A DNA stretch of 64,000 nt from Dyadobacter luticola. Its GTDB lineage: Bacteria > Bacteroidota > Bacteroidia > Cytophagales > Spirosomataceae. How positions within the stretch are numbered: the stretch's first letter is position 1; each line of letters begins with the position of its first letter. The translations under genes and the position numbers were made by a program. Shown piece by piece: positions 41,898 to 50,846 of this stretch. The notes beneath the pieces are model-generated. The model made no database searches and had not been told where the DNA came from. It worked only from the letters and a program-made list of their open reading frames with translations. The stretch covers positions 1 to 64,000 of the forward strand of contig NZ_VCEJ01000009.1 of NCBI RefSeq assembly GCF_005860805.1. The letters are read 5' to 3'.

Positions 41898-43124
41898 CTA
41901 AAAATACGTCGAAAAACCAAACTGGAAACCCGCAGTTTGCGAGGCCGGATTTCTTAATAAATCTGTATGCCGTTCATACCGGTAATTTGCCCTGATGACT
42001 GTTTGCGCAGATGGCCTGAAGCTGATCGCCGGGACCAACGCATACATATGATCCGCTATCCTGAGCCCAAGCTCCTGAAAATTCCCAACATTGTAATCGG
42101 CATATTCCAGGCGGAGCGCAACATTGAGCACACTTTCAGACCAGCCGAGCATTTTGCCTTTTTTTATGGGCTGGACGATATCCAAAAAACCGCCTTGCTG
42201 GCGGTTGCCAAATTGCTGGATATAGGTATCGGGAACATCCACATATGCCCAAACCCATTCACCGTTCAGGTAGGTGTCTTTCAGAATAGTTGAATTGATA
42301 TCCAGGGCAATAAAGTTAAGTTGCCTTTTCTTGTCAAGGATAATCCCGTCGTCTTTAAACTTGTTATAGACGCCCCCCATCCACGACAGCCCAATTTCGG
42401 CGACCTTTCTATGTTTAACGGCCATTTTGACGGTCTTCAATGGGACACCATTAAAGCTTTCTTCGAACCTGTCCCCATTGGCCTTACTGGCCGGAAACCA
42501 GGTCCGGTTCTGATTATTATTAATAATATTGTCATCGAACCCGTTGGAAAGATAAGCCTCATAGGCCCAAACCCAGTCCTTTCGGGAATACTTGCCGAAC
42601 ACCCCAAAGCCCACATTGCTCCACGTACTGGGAATGATGGTTGTCGATGAAACAGGCCGGCTGACAAATTCCCATTTGGGGCCATCATGGTTTTGGTTGA
42701 AAGAGCCGATCGGGTTCATGATCACCCCGCCACGCAAATTAAATAGCGGATTGAATTCCAGGTCTAATGCAGCAAATTCGATATTGATTTCCCGGCCTCC
42801 TTCTTCAAATTCAATTTCAGTCATGAACTTGATGCGCTGCCGGATACTTGCCGACATAAACATCGTTAGCCGTGGCAATTGAAAAGAAAGGCCATCACTT
42901 ATCCCATCGGTGCTAAAATAGCTGCTATTGGCTTCCAGGTACCCGCCCAGTGAAACCGGCAACTTTCCCATTTGCAAGAACGGCCGGTTGTAAACAGCAT
43001 CCATATTCAGTTTCAGCTTACTGGAATCCTGCTTGACACGGGTAAAGAAAAAACTTGTATCGGTTTGCCCGTAAAGGACCTGGCAAAAAAAGAGCAGATA
43101 AAGGGAAAATAATTGTTTCTTCAT
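41898..43124 (-). CDS. Outer-membrane porin-like protein
   Basis: A 408-residue protein with a signal peptide (L-F-S-L-Y-L-L-F-F-C-Q-V-L-Y-G-Q). The mature part has many amphipathic strands with aromatic girdle residues (R-L-T-M-F-M-S-A-S-I-R-Q-R-I-K-F, F-G-V-F-G-K-Y-S-R-K-D-W-V-W-A-Y) and ends with F-Q-F-G-F-S-T-Y-F, the terminal aromatic residue typical of porins. The size fits 16-strand porins of the OprP/phosphate-selective kind, but no substrate signature can be named. Its ATG overlaps the Rieske gene stop (ATGA, 43121-43124), so it is translationally coupled to a periplasmic redox pair. Confidence 0.8.
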   Translation of the reverse strand: MKKQLFSLYLLFFCQVLYGQTDTSFFFTRVKQDSSKLKLNMDAVYNRPFLQMGKLPVSLGGYLEANSSYFSTDGISDGLSFQLPRLTMFMSASIRQRIKFMTEIEFEEGGREINIEFAALDLEFNPLFNLRGGVIMNPIGSFNQNHDGPKWEFVSRPVSSTTIIPSTWSNVGFGVFGKYSRKDWVWAYEAYLSNGFDDNIINNNQNRTWFPASKANGDRFEESFNGVPLKTVKMAVKHRKVAEIGLSWMGGVYNKFKDDGIILDKKRQLNFIALDINSTILKDTYLNGEWVWAYVDVPDTYIQQFGNRQQGGFLDIVQPIKKGKMLGWSESVLNVALRLEYADYNVGNFQELGLRIADHMYALVPAISFRPSAQTVIRANYRYERHTDLLRNPASQTAGFQFGFSTYF

Positions 43125-43564
43125 GCCAATAGAATGTATACCGAGTTTTCATCACTGCGGACGTTGAATTTTCGTAAATCCTCTTTTGCAGGACCCTTGG
43201 TCACTTTTCCACTGCGGTCGTATTCACTGCCGTGTGCAGAGCATGAAAGCGAGTCACCGTGCACGCTGACTTCATTGCCCTGATGGCTGCATTTAAGCCA
43301 AACTGCGGTGTATTTGTCATTACCATCATCATAGACGGCCACAGGGAATTTCAGGTTTTCCACATTGACGACCACAACCTGACGCGCTATTTTCTCCCCT
43401 GATTTTTTTGTTTGAAAAAACGAATCCTTGGGAAAATAAATCGTCTTGTCCGAAACTGTGCCTTGAACCGAATAGACGCTGGCACAGCCGGTCAGCGAAA
43501 GCGTTGCAGTTGAGAATCCAAGGCAAGAAATGCCGCACGCCTTAATGAATTGTTTTCTGTCCAT
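43121..43564 (-). CDS. Rieske [2Fe-2S] lipoprotein
   Basis: A 147-residue protein with a signal ending S-L-T-G-C (Cys27, lipid site) and the two halves of a Rieske cluster site: C-S-H-Q-G-N (Cys92, His94) and C-S-A-H-G-S-E-Y-D (Cys108, His111). The spacing is in the family range. It is not part of a bc1 complex gene set. Instead it lies 1 base after a di-heme cytochrome gene and overlaps the porin gene, pointing to a small periplasmic electron-transfer unit at the membrane surface. The electron donor and acceptor are not known. Confidence 0.92.
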   Translation of the reverse strand: MDRKQFIKACGISCLGFSTATLSLTGCASVYSVQGTVSDKTIYFPKDSFFQTKKSGEKIARQVVVVNVENLKFPVAVYDDGNDKYTAVWLKCSHQGNEVSVHGDSLSCSAHGSEYDRSGKVTKGPAKEDLRKFNVRSDENSVYILLA

Positions 43565-43565
43565 T

Positions 43566-44762
43566 TTACAAGGATTTTAAAAATTTGATAAGATCTGCCT
43601 GCTCACCCTGAGCCAGCTTTTTGAAACGGTCCCGGCTCGCACCGGCTTCCCCACCGTGCATCTGGATCGCCTGCTCAATACTTCTTGCCCGGCCATCATG
43701 CATCAAAAAGTACTGGCCGCCTTGGGAGTTGGGCGACAGACCAAGCCCCCACAGGGGCGGCGTTCTCCATTCAGAGGTCTTCGCGCTCCCTTCGGTGTAA
43801 CCATCATCGAGTCCGCTACCCATATCATGGAGCAGCAAATCGGTATAGGGATGAAAGGTTTTATTGGAAAGGGCAGCTATTGGGGAAAGACTTGTTTTCA
43901 AGGTTTGCTTGTGACAGCCCTGGCAACCCAAGTCTATAAACGTTTGCTTGCCCCGCTGTACCTGCGTGTCGTTTTGGTCCCTTTGGATAGGCGCTTTTAA
44001 GGTTTGTAAATAAAAGACCACATTGTTAATCGTCAGGTTTGAAATCTCTGGATCTATCTCTTGGCCTGAGTAGACATCCTTGGGTGCAAAAGCAGAGCTG
44101 ATCCCAATGTCCTGGCTGTATGCATTCACCGTCTGGTGAAGCAGGCTATAAGCGGCCGCTTTTTTTCCGAAACGATGGATGTATTTGCCATTTTTAGGGA
44201 TTGCATTGGGTAAGGCATTGATGAATGAAGGCAGGGCACCATAATTGGGCACGCCCGATATCCCGTCTTTATCCAAGTCAGATGGATCGGCCATCGCCAA
44301 AATATCTTCATCGGAAACCAGCTCGATAAACCCAAGCCCCGTATTGGAAGGGGGCGTAAATCTGGAAAAAGTAGCACCGGCCGGGATCGACTCAGGTGTA
44401 TAGCCAGGAATCGCCCTGTTTTGTAGCTGTGGCCCTCCCAGGTGCAGGAATTTATTGCCTGTTTCATCCGTTTGCCCGAACCGGGTCAGGGTCGTAAATA
44501 GTGTCCCTTTTCCATCACCGGCATGGCAGCTTCCGCAGCTCGTGGCTACAAAGACAGAACCTAAACCGGTTTCCCTGGTAAATATCTCATCATTGAAAGC
44601 CACATCACCTGCTAAAAACCGGGTCTTCTCCGCTGATGAAAGCCCATCGATAGGACCATCCAGGATTTGGTCGTCAGCCGGTACCCGTGGCGTAATACGC
44701 TCACACGACACGATCAAGATGGCTTCGAGAATGATAGCAAAAATAAGTAACCGTCTATTCAT
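43566..44762 (-). CDS. Di-heme c-type oxidoreductase (DHOR family)
   Basis: A 398-residue lipoprotein (I-L-I-V-S-C, Cys20) with two heme c motifs: C-G-S-C-H (76-80) and C-Q-G-C-H (280-284). The H-D-G-R-A-R-S-I-E-Q-A-I block near the C-terminus and the P-P-L-W-G-L-G block before it fit the DHOR (DUF1111, previously thiol oxidoreductase) family, related to cytochrome-c peroxidases. The family's physiological role is debated; a link with metal ion oxidation is often suggested by gene neighbours. It heads the unit with the Rieske and porin genes and is separated from the upstream P-type ATPase gene by a terminator. Confidence 0.92.
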   Translation of the reverse strand: MNRRLLIFAIILEAILIVSCERITPRVPADDQILDGPIDGLSSAEKTRFLAGDVAFNDEIFTRETGLGSVFVATSCGSCHAGDGKGTLFTTLTRFGQTDETGNKFLHLGGPQLQNRAIPGYTPESIPAGATFSRFTPPSNTGLGFIELVSDEDILAMADPSDLDKDGISGVPNYGALPSFINALPNAIPKNGKYIHRFGKKAAAYSLLHQTVNAYSQDIGISSAFAPKDVYSGQEIDPEISNLTINNVVFYLQTLKAPIQRDQNDTQVQRGKQTFIDLGCQGCHKQTLKTSLSPIAALSNKTFHPYTDLLLHDMGSGLDDGYTEGSAKTSEWRTPPLWGLGLSPNSQGGQYFLMHDGRARSIEQAIQMHGGEAGASRDRFKKLAQGEQADLIKFLKSL

Positions 44763-44843
44763 TTAGATTCTTCTTAACAAAGTTTTAGATAAGCCTAAAA
44801 TTTATATAAAGGTAGTTTAAATTTTTATAAAGCAAATATTTGG

Positions 44844-44877
44844 CATAAAAAAACCTCCGGTTGTAGCCCGGAGGTTT
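44844..44877 (-). terminator. Factor-independent terminator after P1B-2 ATPase
   Basis: Perfect 10-bp stem AAACCTCCGG (44851-44860) and CCGGAGGTTT (44868-44877) with a 7-base loop. On the minus strand it is followed by a run of seven T residues. It terminates the ATPase gene before the di-heme oxidoreductase gene. Confidence 0.85.
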
Positions 44878-44896
44878 GCTATTGCATCAGAGTAGG

Positions 44897-46927
44897 TTAG
44901 ATATTTTTTCTTTGAATTCGGAAAGCATTTAAGATAGCCAGTAGCGCTACGCCAACATCGGCGAAAACAGCTTCCCACAAAGTTGCGATCCCGCCTGCAC
45001 CTAACAGAAGGACAATTGCTTTTACAGACATGGCAAGGATAATGTTTTGCCAGACAATGGAGCGTGTGATCTTACCAGCCCGGATGGCGGAAACAATCCT
45101 GGACGGCTGATCATTCTGGATAACTACATCCGCTGTTTCAATAGTCGCATCAGATCCCAGCCCGCCCATTGCAATGCCTGCATCGGCAAGGGCGACAACG
45201 GGGGCATCATTGACTCCGTCCCCGACAAAGGCCAAACGTTTACCCGCATCCTTGAAGGCCTGCACTTTCTCAACCTTCCCTTCCGGCAACAAATCCCCAT
45301 ATGCTTCATCGATGCCCAGTTCTTTGGCCACTTTTTGGGCAACAGCATTCTTGTCGCCAGAAAGCATTACCGTCTTGATACCCAGGGCATGCATATCCTT
45401 GATGGCCTGCGCGGCATCTTCCTTGATTTCATCGGCAATGGTAATGTAGCCAGAATATTTGCCGTCAACGGCTACAACGACGATTGTCTCTTGGATCTGC
45501 TTGATATCATCGGGGTAAGAGATTGAAAATTTATCCAGCAGTTTCAGATTACCGGCTAGCAGCTCCCTACCTGCAACCTTGCCTTTCAAGCCATGCCCTG
45601 CTATCTCTTCTACATCGGTAGGATCTTCCAATTTTTTACCTTGCTGGTACTCGATAACCGCCCTTGCCACCGGGTGCGTGGATACATTCTCCAAGGATGC
45701 GGTCAATCTTAGGAATTCTTCCTTTTCCATATCACTAACAACCTGCTGTACTTTGAATACCCCTTTGGTAAGCGTGCCCGTCTTATCCATGACAATGGTA
45801 TCCACCTTGGTCATTACATCCAGGAAGTTGGAGCCTTTAAACAAAATCCCATTACGGGAAGCCAGGCCGATGCCGCCAAAATAGCCCAGGGGAATAGAAA
45901 TCGTCAGCGCGCATGGGCAGGAAATAACCAGAAACACCATCCCGCGGTAAAGCCATTGATTGAACACATAGTCATCAACAAAAAAGTACGGTAGCACCGT
46001 AATAGCCAGAGCCAAAAAGAAAACAATAGGCGTATAAATCTTGGCAAACTTGCTGATAAAAAGCTGTGTCGGTGCTTTTCTGGCCGTAGCATCCTGCACC
46101 ATTTCCAGTATCCTGGAAAGCTTCGAATCCTTAAAAGCAGTCGTCACTTTTAGCTCAATCGGCCTGTCCAGGTTGATCATCCCGGCTAGCACTGCGCTTC
46201 CCTTTTCTTTGGTATCGGGCTTGGACTCACCCGTCAACGCAGCGGTATTGAAACTGGCCGATTCCGTTAGCAATTCACTGTCCAGGGCGACTTTCTCACC
46301 TGGTTTGACCATAATGATATCGCCAATTACAGCATCAGCGGGGTTAATGACCTTATTACCCCCGCTTCTCTTGACAGTCACCTTATCGGGACGAACGTCC
46401 AGCAGGGCTTTAATAGAACGTTTTGAGCGGTTAACCGCCAGGTCCTGAAAGAGCTCGCCCAGCTCGTAAAAGATCATCACAGCAACGCCTTCGGCAAACT
46501 CGCCAATATAGAACGCCCCCAGCGTGGCAGTTGTCATCAAGGTGAACTCGTTGAAAAAATCTGCGCGCTTGACCCTTCTGAACGCAATTTGAATTGTTTT
46601 GTAGCCTGCCAGCACATAGGCTGCCACCATTAACCCAATCTCGACGGGCTTTGCCACCTGGATTTCGAGCACTTTGCTTACCAGCAAAAAACCAAGCAGG
46701 ATCACAAGGCTCAGCCATAATGCCCACCGGCTTTTGATCAGGCTCTCGCTACCCCCTTGACCGCTATGATCGTGCCCGTCGCCTTCGCTATGGTCGTGGT
46801 CATCATCATCTTCCTGATCATGATCTTCCCCTTCCGCATAGTCATGGCCTTCGTGTTGTTGTTTTTTTGCTAATTCTGTATCAATTGGCTCCTGCTTTTC
46901 AGGCTCGTTGTTCCGGCTTTTTTCCAT
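44897..46927 (-). CDS. zntA: Zn/Cd/Pb P-type ATPase (P1B-2)
   Basis: A 676-residue ATPase. The N-terminal ~60 residues are His/Asp/Glu-rich (H-E-G-H-D-Y-A-E-G, D-D-D-H-D-H-S-E-G-D-G-H-D-H) and no HMA domain is present. The ion-binding motif is C-P-C (337-339), followed by phosphorylation in D-K-T-G-T-L-T and the hinge G-D-G-V-N-D-A-P. In the late helices M-S-V-K-A-I-V-L-L-L (Lys) and D-V-G-V-A-L-L-A-I-L-N (Asp) are the pair that marks the Zn(II)/Cd(II)/Pb(II) group. It exports these ions from the cytosol. It is the first gene with a terminator behind it in this part of the island. Confidence 0.93.
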   Translation of the reverse strand: MEKSRNNEPEKQEPIDTELAKKQQHEGHDYAEGEDHDQEDDDDHDHSEGDGHDHSGQGGSESLIKSRWALWLSLVILLGFLLVSKVLEIQVAKPVEIGLMVAAYVLAGYKTIQIAFRRVKRADFFNEFTLMTTATLGAFYIGEFAEGVAVMIFYELGELFQDLAVNRSKRSIKALLDVRPDKVTVKRSGGNKVINPADAVIGDIIMVKPGEKVALDSELLTESASFNTAALTGESKPDTKEKGSAVLAGMINLDRPIELKVTTAFKDSKLSRILEMVQDATARKAPTQLFISKFAKIYTPIVFFLALAITVLPYFFVDDYVFNQWLYRGMVFLVISCPCALTISIPLGYFGGIGLASRNGILFKGSNFLDVMTKVDTIVMDKTGTLTKGVFKVQQVVSDMEKEEFLRLTASLENVSTHPVARAVIEYQQGKKLEDPTDVEEIAGHGLKGKVAGRELLAGNLKLLDKFSISYPDDIKQIQETIVVVAVDGKYSGYITIADEIKEDAAQAIKDMHALGIKTVMLSGDKNAVAQKVAKELGIDEAYGDLLPEGKVEKVQAFKDAGKRLAFVGDGVNDAPVVALADAGIAMGGLGSDATIETADVVIQNDQPSRIVSAIRAGKITRSIVWQNIILAMSVKAIVLLLGAGGIATLWEAVFADVGVALLAILNAFRIQRKNI

Positions 46928-46958
46928 GATATAGTTCCTTTTAATTTCTACAATAAGT

Positions 46959-47045
46959 CTAAGATGCCCAGGCCAATGAGCGTGATCTGTCGGCGAGAAC
47001 CAATGGTAAAACAGCCATTAAAACGGTGAACCATATAGTCTTCAT
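46959..47045 (-). CDS. Tiny signal-peptide-like open frame
   Basis: A 28-residue frame starting at 47045: M-K-T-I-W-F-T-V-L-M-A-V-L-P-L-V-L-A, then a short polar tail. It resembles a signal peptide without a mature protein and lies in the gap between the FG-GAP gene and the ATPase gene. It may be a leader peptide or a chance frame. Support is only the hydrophobic pattern. Confidence 0.25.
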   Translation of the reverse strand: MKTIWFTVLMAVLPLVLADRSRSLAWAS

Positions 47046-47091
47046 ACGAATGGAATCAATCAGCTCATTATAACAGCTATCAGCATATTGG

Positions 47092-49317
47092 CTATTGAAC
47101 CACTATTTTTTTTGTCACGCTGCTGGCTTTACCGACAAATTCCAATAAATACAATCCGGATGGCCAAAATGAAGAAGATATTTCCTTTTCAACATTTGCC
47201 ATCACGACAATATTTTCTGCAATAACGCTCCCCTTCACATTCACTATTTTTAATAGTGAATTTTCAGATGAAACAATCTTAATATACTGGCTAGCCGGGT
47301 TGGGATAAACCACTACCTGATGCTCGCCCACCCCTATCAATGGAGGGGTAACAGGTAATATATTGTTAAGCAATATTATCCCCCCGGCGTTAGTGCCTAT
47401 TGCGATATCTGGTTTTCGGTCCCCATTATAATCGCCCGCATGGGCAAAAAGGTAATTCCCATAAACGGGTGCCGTTGCCGTACCATTATTTTCAACCAGC
47501 AGGCTCTCTCTCTGTGTCCACTGCCCCCAACGCGCACTATGAAAAATACGGATTGTCCCGGTATGATCGGCAGTCATCAGATCTGCTAGCCCGTCCAGGT
47601 CAAAGTCCGCTACTGATACCTGCGCGAAACGTCCCTGAAAATTAAGTGAGACTCCTGCGAAAGCTTCGGTTTGTAGTTTGAATTCAAAACGACCCCTTGA
47701 CGCGGTATTGATATAGTAATAGATATTGCCTTGTGTTTTTCCTATCAATAGGTCCAGATCGCCATCCCCGTCACTGTCATAGAAAAAAGGGACATCACCG
47801 ATCCGTAGATCAGTTGGCATGGGTAGCAAGATGGCATCTTGTATGTTTAGCAGGGCCGCTGCCGTCCTTCCCCGGTTGGGTATATACCTGAATTCAGGCT
47901 TTAAGCCGCCAGACGAAACGGATGAAAACCCAAGGTCTATGGTCCCGTCTCCATTGAAATCAGCCCATTTAGGCTTGATGTTATAGAGGGCGAAAGCATC
48001 ATACAACCCCAAATAGTTTTCGGACTCCATTTCATAGATCGGCTCTGTGGCAGTGCCGGTGTTCCTAAGCAGCCACAGGCTCCCACGGAAGCCAGTGCTT
48101 GCTGGATTTCCTCCTGTACCTATGATCAGGTCAAGGTCTCCATCGCCATCTATATCAAAAAAAGATGGAGCCGCATTTTCACCCACATCAATCATTTGAT
48201 CCTGCAAGAAGTTCTTTTGCATAAGGCTGAACTCTGGCTTTTGCTGGGTACCCGTGTTTTTATAATACCAGTTCGAAGCTTTAAAATCGGTCGAATTGTT
48301 GTCTGAGGATCCAACATTGGTTGAAACAATAAGGTCTTTCAATCCGTCGAAATCAACATCTTCCAAATAGGCTGCCGGAAACATGGAAATGGAAACTGGA
48401 TCCTTTGCAGGATAGGAATTAGTGGACGATGTGTAGTTGGCAATAAGACCTGCATTGGAGTTGCTGACAAAGGAAATATAATCACTGCTTACATGACCGA
48501 TTAACAAGTCTTTGGTACTATCCCCGTTTAAGTCACTAGCAAGGATGGAATTTCCTGCATGCATAATACGTCCGCCTGAATAATCCACCACACCACAATC
48601 TGCCCCGAATACAAAGTCCAGATTGGCGTCCTTATGAAAATTTCCCCAGCAATCACCATTGCGGAAATAGACAGGATCAGCCTGCGTGCCCAAGCTATCG
48701 GGCCTGCCGAACCGCTCCATGCTCAGATTCTGGTGCAGCTCTATAAAGGTTCCTGAATAGTCAAAAGTAAGCACATCCAAATCCCCGTCATCATCTATAT
48801 CGACGATTGCAGGGATATCCTCACCGGATACCTGTAAATTAAGATTGGAAGAAAAACCTTTGGTGCTTACACCTTCCCTGACCAGTTGCCATGACCAGCT
48901 GCCTTCTGTTTTCAGCTGCCTATAAACGCTGATACCTAAGGGTGAGCTGGTAAAAAGATCTTTATGACCGTCCCGATCGTAATCTGCCAGTACCATCCAG
49001 TTGTAGATGGCAGGAAATAGTTGTTCATAAGACGGTGCATGTAAAAAAACTTTACCCGATGCCTCTGACGGGTTAGGTGCAGCAACAAATGTGGTCACCT
49101 TGCTATTGGTACGGTCAAAAACCACCAGATCTTCAATGCCATCCCCATCCAGATGCATTTTAGTGAATTGTGAAGCATTAAGGCCTCCTGCCCAGGGATT
49201 TAGTAGCTGCACGTTTTTTACCCTTACTCTGGTAACCGTATCGGTTTTAAACCAGGATTGCTGCGCCTGAACAGCGGCTGAAATAGTTAAATAAAAGAGG
49301 AAATATATGATCTTCAT
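47092..49317 (-). CDS. FG-GAP/VCBS repeat protein with T9SS sorting domain
   Basis: A 741-residue secreted protein. After a signal peptide (M-K-I-I-Y-F-L-F-Y-L-T-I-S-A-A-V) it has many FG-GAP-type calcium-binding repeats, recognised by D-x-D-G-D-x-D-L loops (D-I-D-D-D-G-D-L-D-V-L, D-I-D-G-D-G-D-L-D-L-I, D-S-D-G-D-G-D-L-D-L-L). The last ~75 residues start V-V-Y-P-N-P-A-S-Q-Y-I-K-I and are the T9SS type A sorting domain. The ligand is unknown. It sits among metal-resistance genes, which may be accidental. A signal-peptide-like short frame lies upstream. Confidence 0.9.
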   Translation of the reverse strand: MKIIYFLFYLTISAAVQAQQSWFKTDTVTRVRVKNVQLLNPWAGGLNASQFTKMHLDGDGIEDLVVFDRTNSKVTTFVAAPNPSEASGKVFLHAPSYEQLFPAIYNWMVLADYDRDGHKDLFTSSPLGISVYRQLKTEGSWSWQLVREGVSTKGFSSNLNLQVSGEDIPAIVDIDDDGDLDVLTFDYSGTFIELHQNLSMERFGRPDSLGTQADPVYFRNGDCWGNFHKDANLDFVFGADCGVVDYSGGRIMHAGNSILASDLNGDSTKDLLIGHVSSDYISFVSNSNAGLIANYTSSTNSYPAKDPVSISMFPAAYLEDVDFDGLKDLIVSTNVGSSDNNSTDFKASNWYYKNTGTQQKPEFSLMQKNFLQDQMIDVGENAAPSFFDIDGDGDLDLIIGTGGNPASTGFRGSLWLLRNTGTATEPIYEMESENYLGLYDAFALYNIKPKWADFNGDGTIDLGFSSVSSGGLKPEFRYIPNRGRTAAALLNIQDAILLPMPTDLRIGDVPFFYDSDGDGDLDLLIGKTQGNIYYYINTASRGRFEFKLQTEAFAGVSLNFQGRFAQVSVADFDLDGLADLMTADHTGTIRIFHSARWGQWTQRESLLVENNGTATAPVYGNYLFAHAGDYNGDRKPDIAIGTNAGGIILLNNILPVTPPLIGVGEHQVVVYPNPASQYIKIVSSENSLLKIVNVKGSVIAENIVVMANVEKEISSSFWPSGLYLLEFVGKASSVTKKIVVQ

Positions 49318-49364
49318 GGCTAGTAGGGATAGCGTAATTTCTAAATCGTTGCAGCAGTTGAACC

Positions 49365-50039
49365 TTATTTTTGCATCAGTCCGGCAACGATATTGATACT
49401 TAATGCAACAATAACCGTGTTAAAAGCAAAAGCCAGAACACCATGCATCAATGCCAGCCTTCGAATTCTTTTTGATGTGATCTGTACATCTGAAACCTGA
49501 AAGGTCATTCCGATCACAAATGAAAAATAGGTGAAATCAAGGTAGTCGGGCTCTTTCTCATTCGGAAATTCAAGTCCCTCTGGCTTTTGATTTTTACCTT
49601 TTAGGTCGTGTTCAATATTGCAGTAATACAAATGGGCGTACCTCAGAGTAAATGTGGTATGAACTAGCCACCATGAGCTGATGACACTGGCCAGTGAAAG
49701 TAAAATGTGAGCCGTCAGATCCGATTTTGACTGCTGGCCAGTACCTTGTAAGAGAATTAAAATGGCAAAAAGACTTACAAACGCCGCAGCAACAGCAAAT
49801 AAGAAAATCAGCGTCCGGCTTGAATCCTGGGCATGGACCTCATGTTTGACCTCAGCCGGATGAGATGACAAAATGGTTATCCACGATAGCGACAGACTGG
49901 TAAGACAATAAGCAAGCCAGGTAACCATGATATGGACGGGCTTTGAAAACGCTCCAATAGCCAGTAGAAATGCAATCAATCCAGCTGCAAGGGCTATGTA
50001 CAATTTATGGTGTGCATCCAGACGATTTATGAATTTCAT
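49365..50039 (-). CDS. DUF1345 membrane protein
   Basis: A 224-residue protein with four or five membrane helices and a soluble loop. The family block Y-C-N-I-E-H-D-L-K-G-K, H-T-T-F-T-L-R-Y-A-H-L-Y and D-Y-L-D-F-T-Y-F-S-F-V-I-G-M-T-F-Q identifies DUF1345. These proteins have no established role. It lies 33 bases after a ZIP-like transporter gene and is probably cotranscribed with it and the P1B-4 ATPase. Confidence 0.88.
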   Translation of the reverse strand: MKFINRLDAHHKLYIALAAGLIAFLLAIGAFSKPVHIMVTWLAYCLTSLSLSWITILSSHPAEVKHEVHAQDSSRTLIFLFAVAAAFVSLFAILILLQGTGQQSKSDLTAHILLSLASVISSWWLVHTTFTLRYAHLYYCNIEHDLKGKNQKPEGLEFPNEKEPDYLDFTYFSFVIGMTFQVSDVQITSKRIRRLALMHGVLAFAFNTVIVALSINIVAGLMQK

Positions 50040-50072
50040 TGAGGTACAGCGGGTTAAAAAGGTGGCATAAAC

Positions 50073-50798
50073 TCAAAGCATCATTCCCAGGATCATAAAA
50101 ATGAGAAAACCCGTAAAGAAGGAGGCCGTATAAAAAGCAGTTTCCTTTTCTTCATGGGCTTCCACGAGCAGCTCCTCGGTGACCAGAAACAACAAAGCCG
50201 CTGACCCAAAAGAAAGTATTAACTCTAGCACGTTGTCAGAGGTATTGTGCAGTAATAGCAGTCCCAGCGCTGAGCCTGAAATGAATACCAAAGCCATAGC
50301 CAGAAGGGTAAGATGAATGACCTTTTTAGAGGGCGATGATCCCGACAGAGATGTTACTGTGGCAATTCCAAGCGATAAACATTCTAAGGCAAGGGCAACC
50401 GCAAGCAGCACCCCTTCCTTCTCCCCTGCTGCAAAGCCAATGCCCAGCAGTATCCCGTCAATCAGCAGATCAATACCCATGGCTATAAGTACACCCCATG
50501 GCAAACCGTTTACTTCTGCTACTTTTACAGCTGGCTGGATTTTCCCGGTAAAATATTTGATGAGCAGCATGGCTGCCACTCCGGACGAAAAGCCAATAAT
50601 GATTGATTTCGCATCGTGTATCTTGATCATATCCGGCAGGAGCTCTACGGCAACTACGGAAAATACAACCCCGGCCGCAAAATGAAGGATAATGCTTTTC
50701 AATGCCGCACCTGGCGGCTTGAAATAGGCGATCATTCCGCCGATATACCACAGCAGTACAGGAATTAAAGTAAAAACAATTTCTTTCGAAGAGACCAT
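50073..50798 (-). CDS. ZIP-like metal transporter
   Basis: A 241-residue membrane protein of ZIP-like size with about eight hydrophobic segments. The usual TM4 metal motif (His-x-x-x-Asp-Gly) is here I-D-L-L-I-D-G-I-L-L-G, and the TM5 His-Glu motif appears as L-A-L-E-C-L-S-L-G, so the first histidine is replaced by Asp and the second lost. It may carry a different metal or use acidic ligands. Because its neighbours export metals, it could act in uptake or in regulation, not efflux. It lies 48 bases after the P1B-4 ATPase gene. Confidence 0.75.
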   Translation of the reverse strand: MVSSKEIVFTLIPVLLWYIGGMIAYFKPPGAALKSIILHFAAGVVFSVVAVELLPDMIKIHDAKSIIIGFSSGVAAMLLIKYFTGKIQPAVKVAEVNGLPWGVLIAMGIDLLIDGILLGIGFAAGEKEGVLLAVALALECLSLGIATVTSLSGSSPSKKVIHLTLLAMALVFISGSALGLLLLHNTSDNVLELILSFGSAALLFLVTEELLVEAHEEKETAFYTASFFTGFLIFMILGMML

Positions 50799-50846
50799 AT
50801 CAGCGAATTGTTTTCTTTACAGATCTATTATTCCGATAAAATGTCC

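Noticed and set aside
43121..43564. Rieske protein as part of a cytochrome bc1 complex
   Set aside because: No cytochrome b or c1 genes nearby; the neighbours are a di-heme oxidoreductase and a porin.
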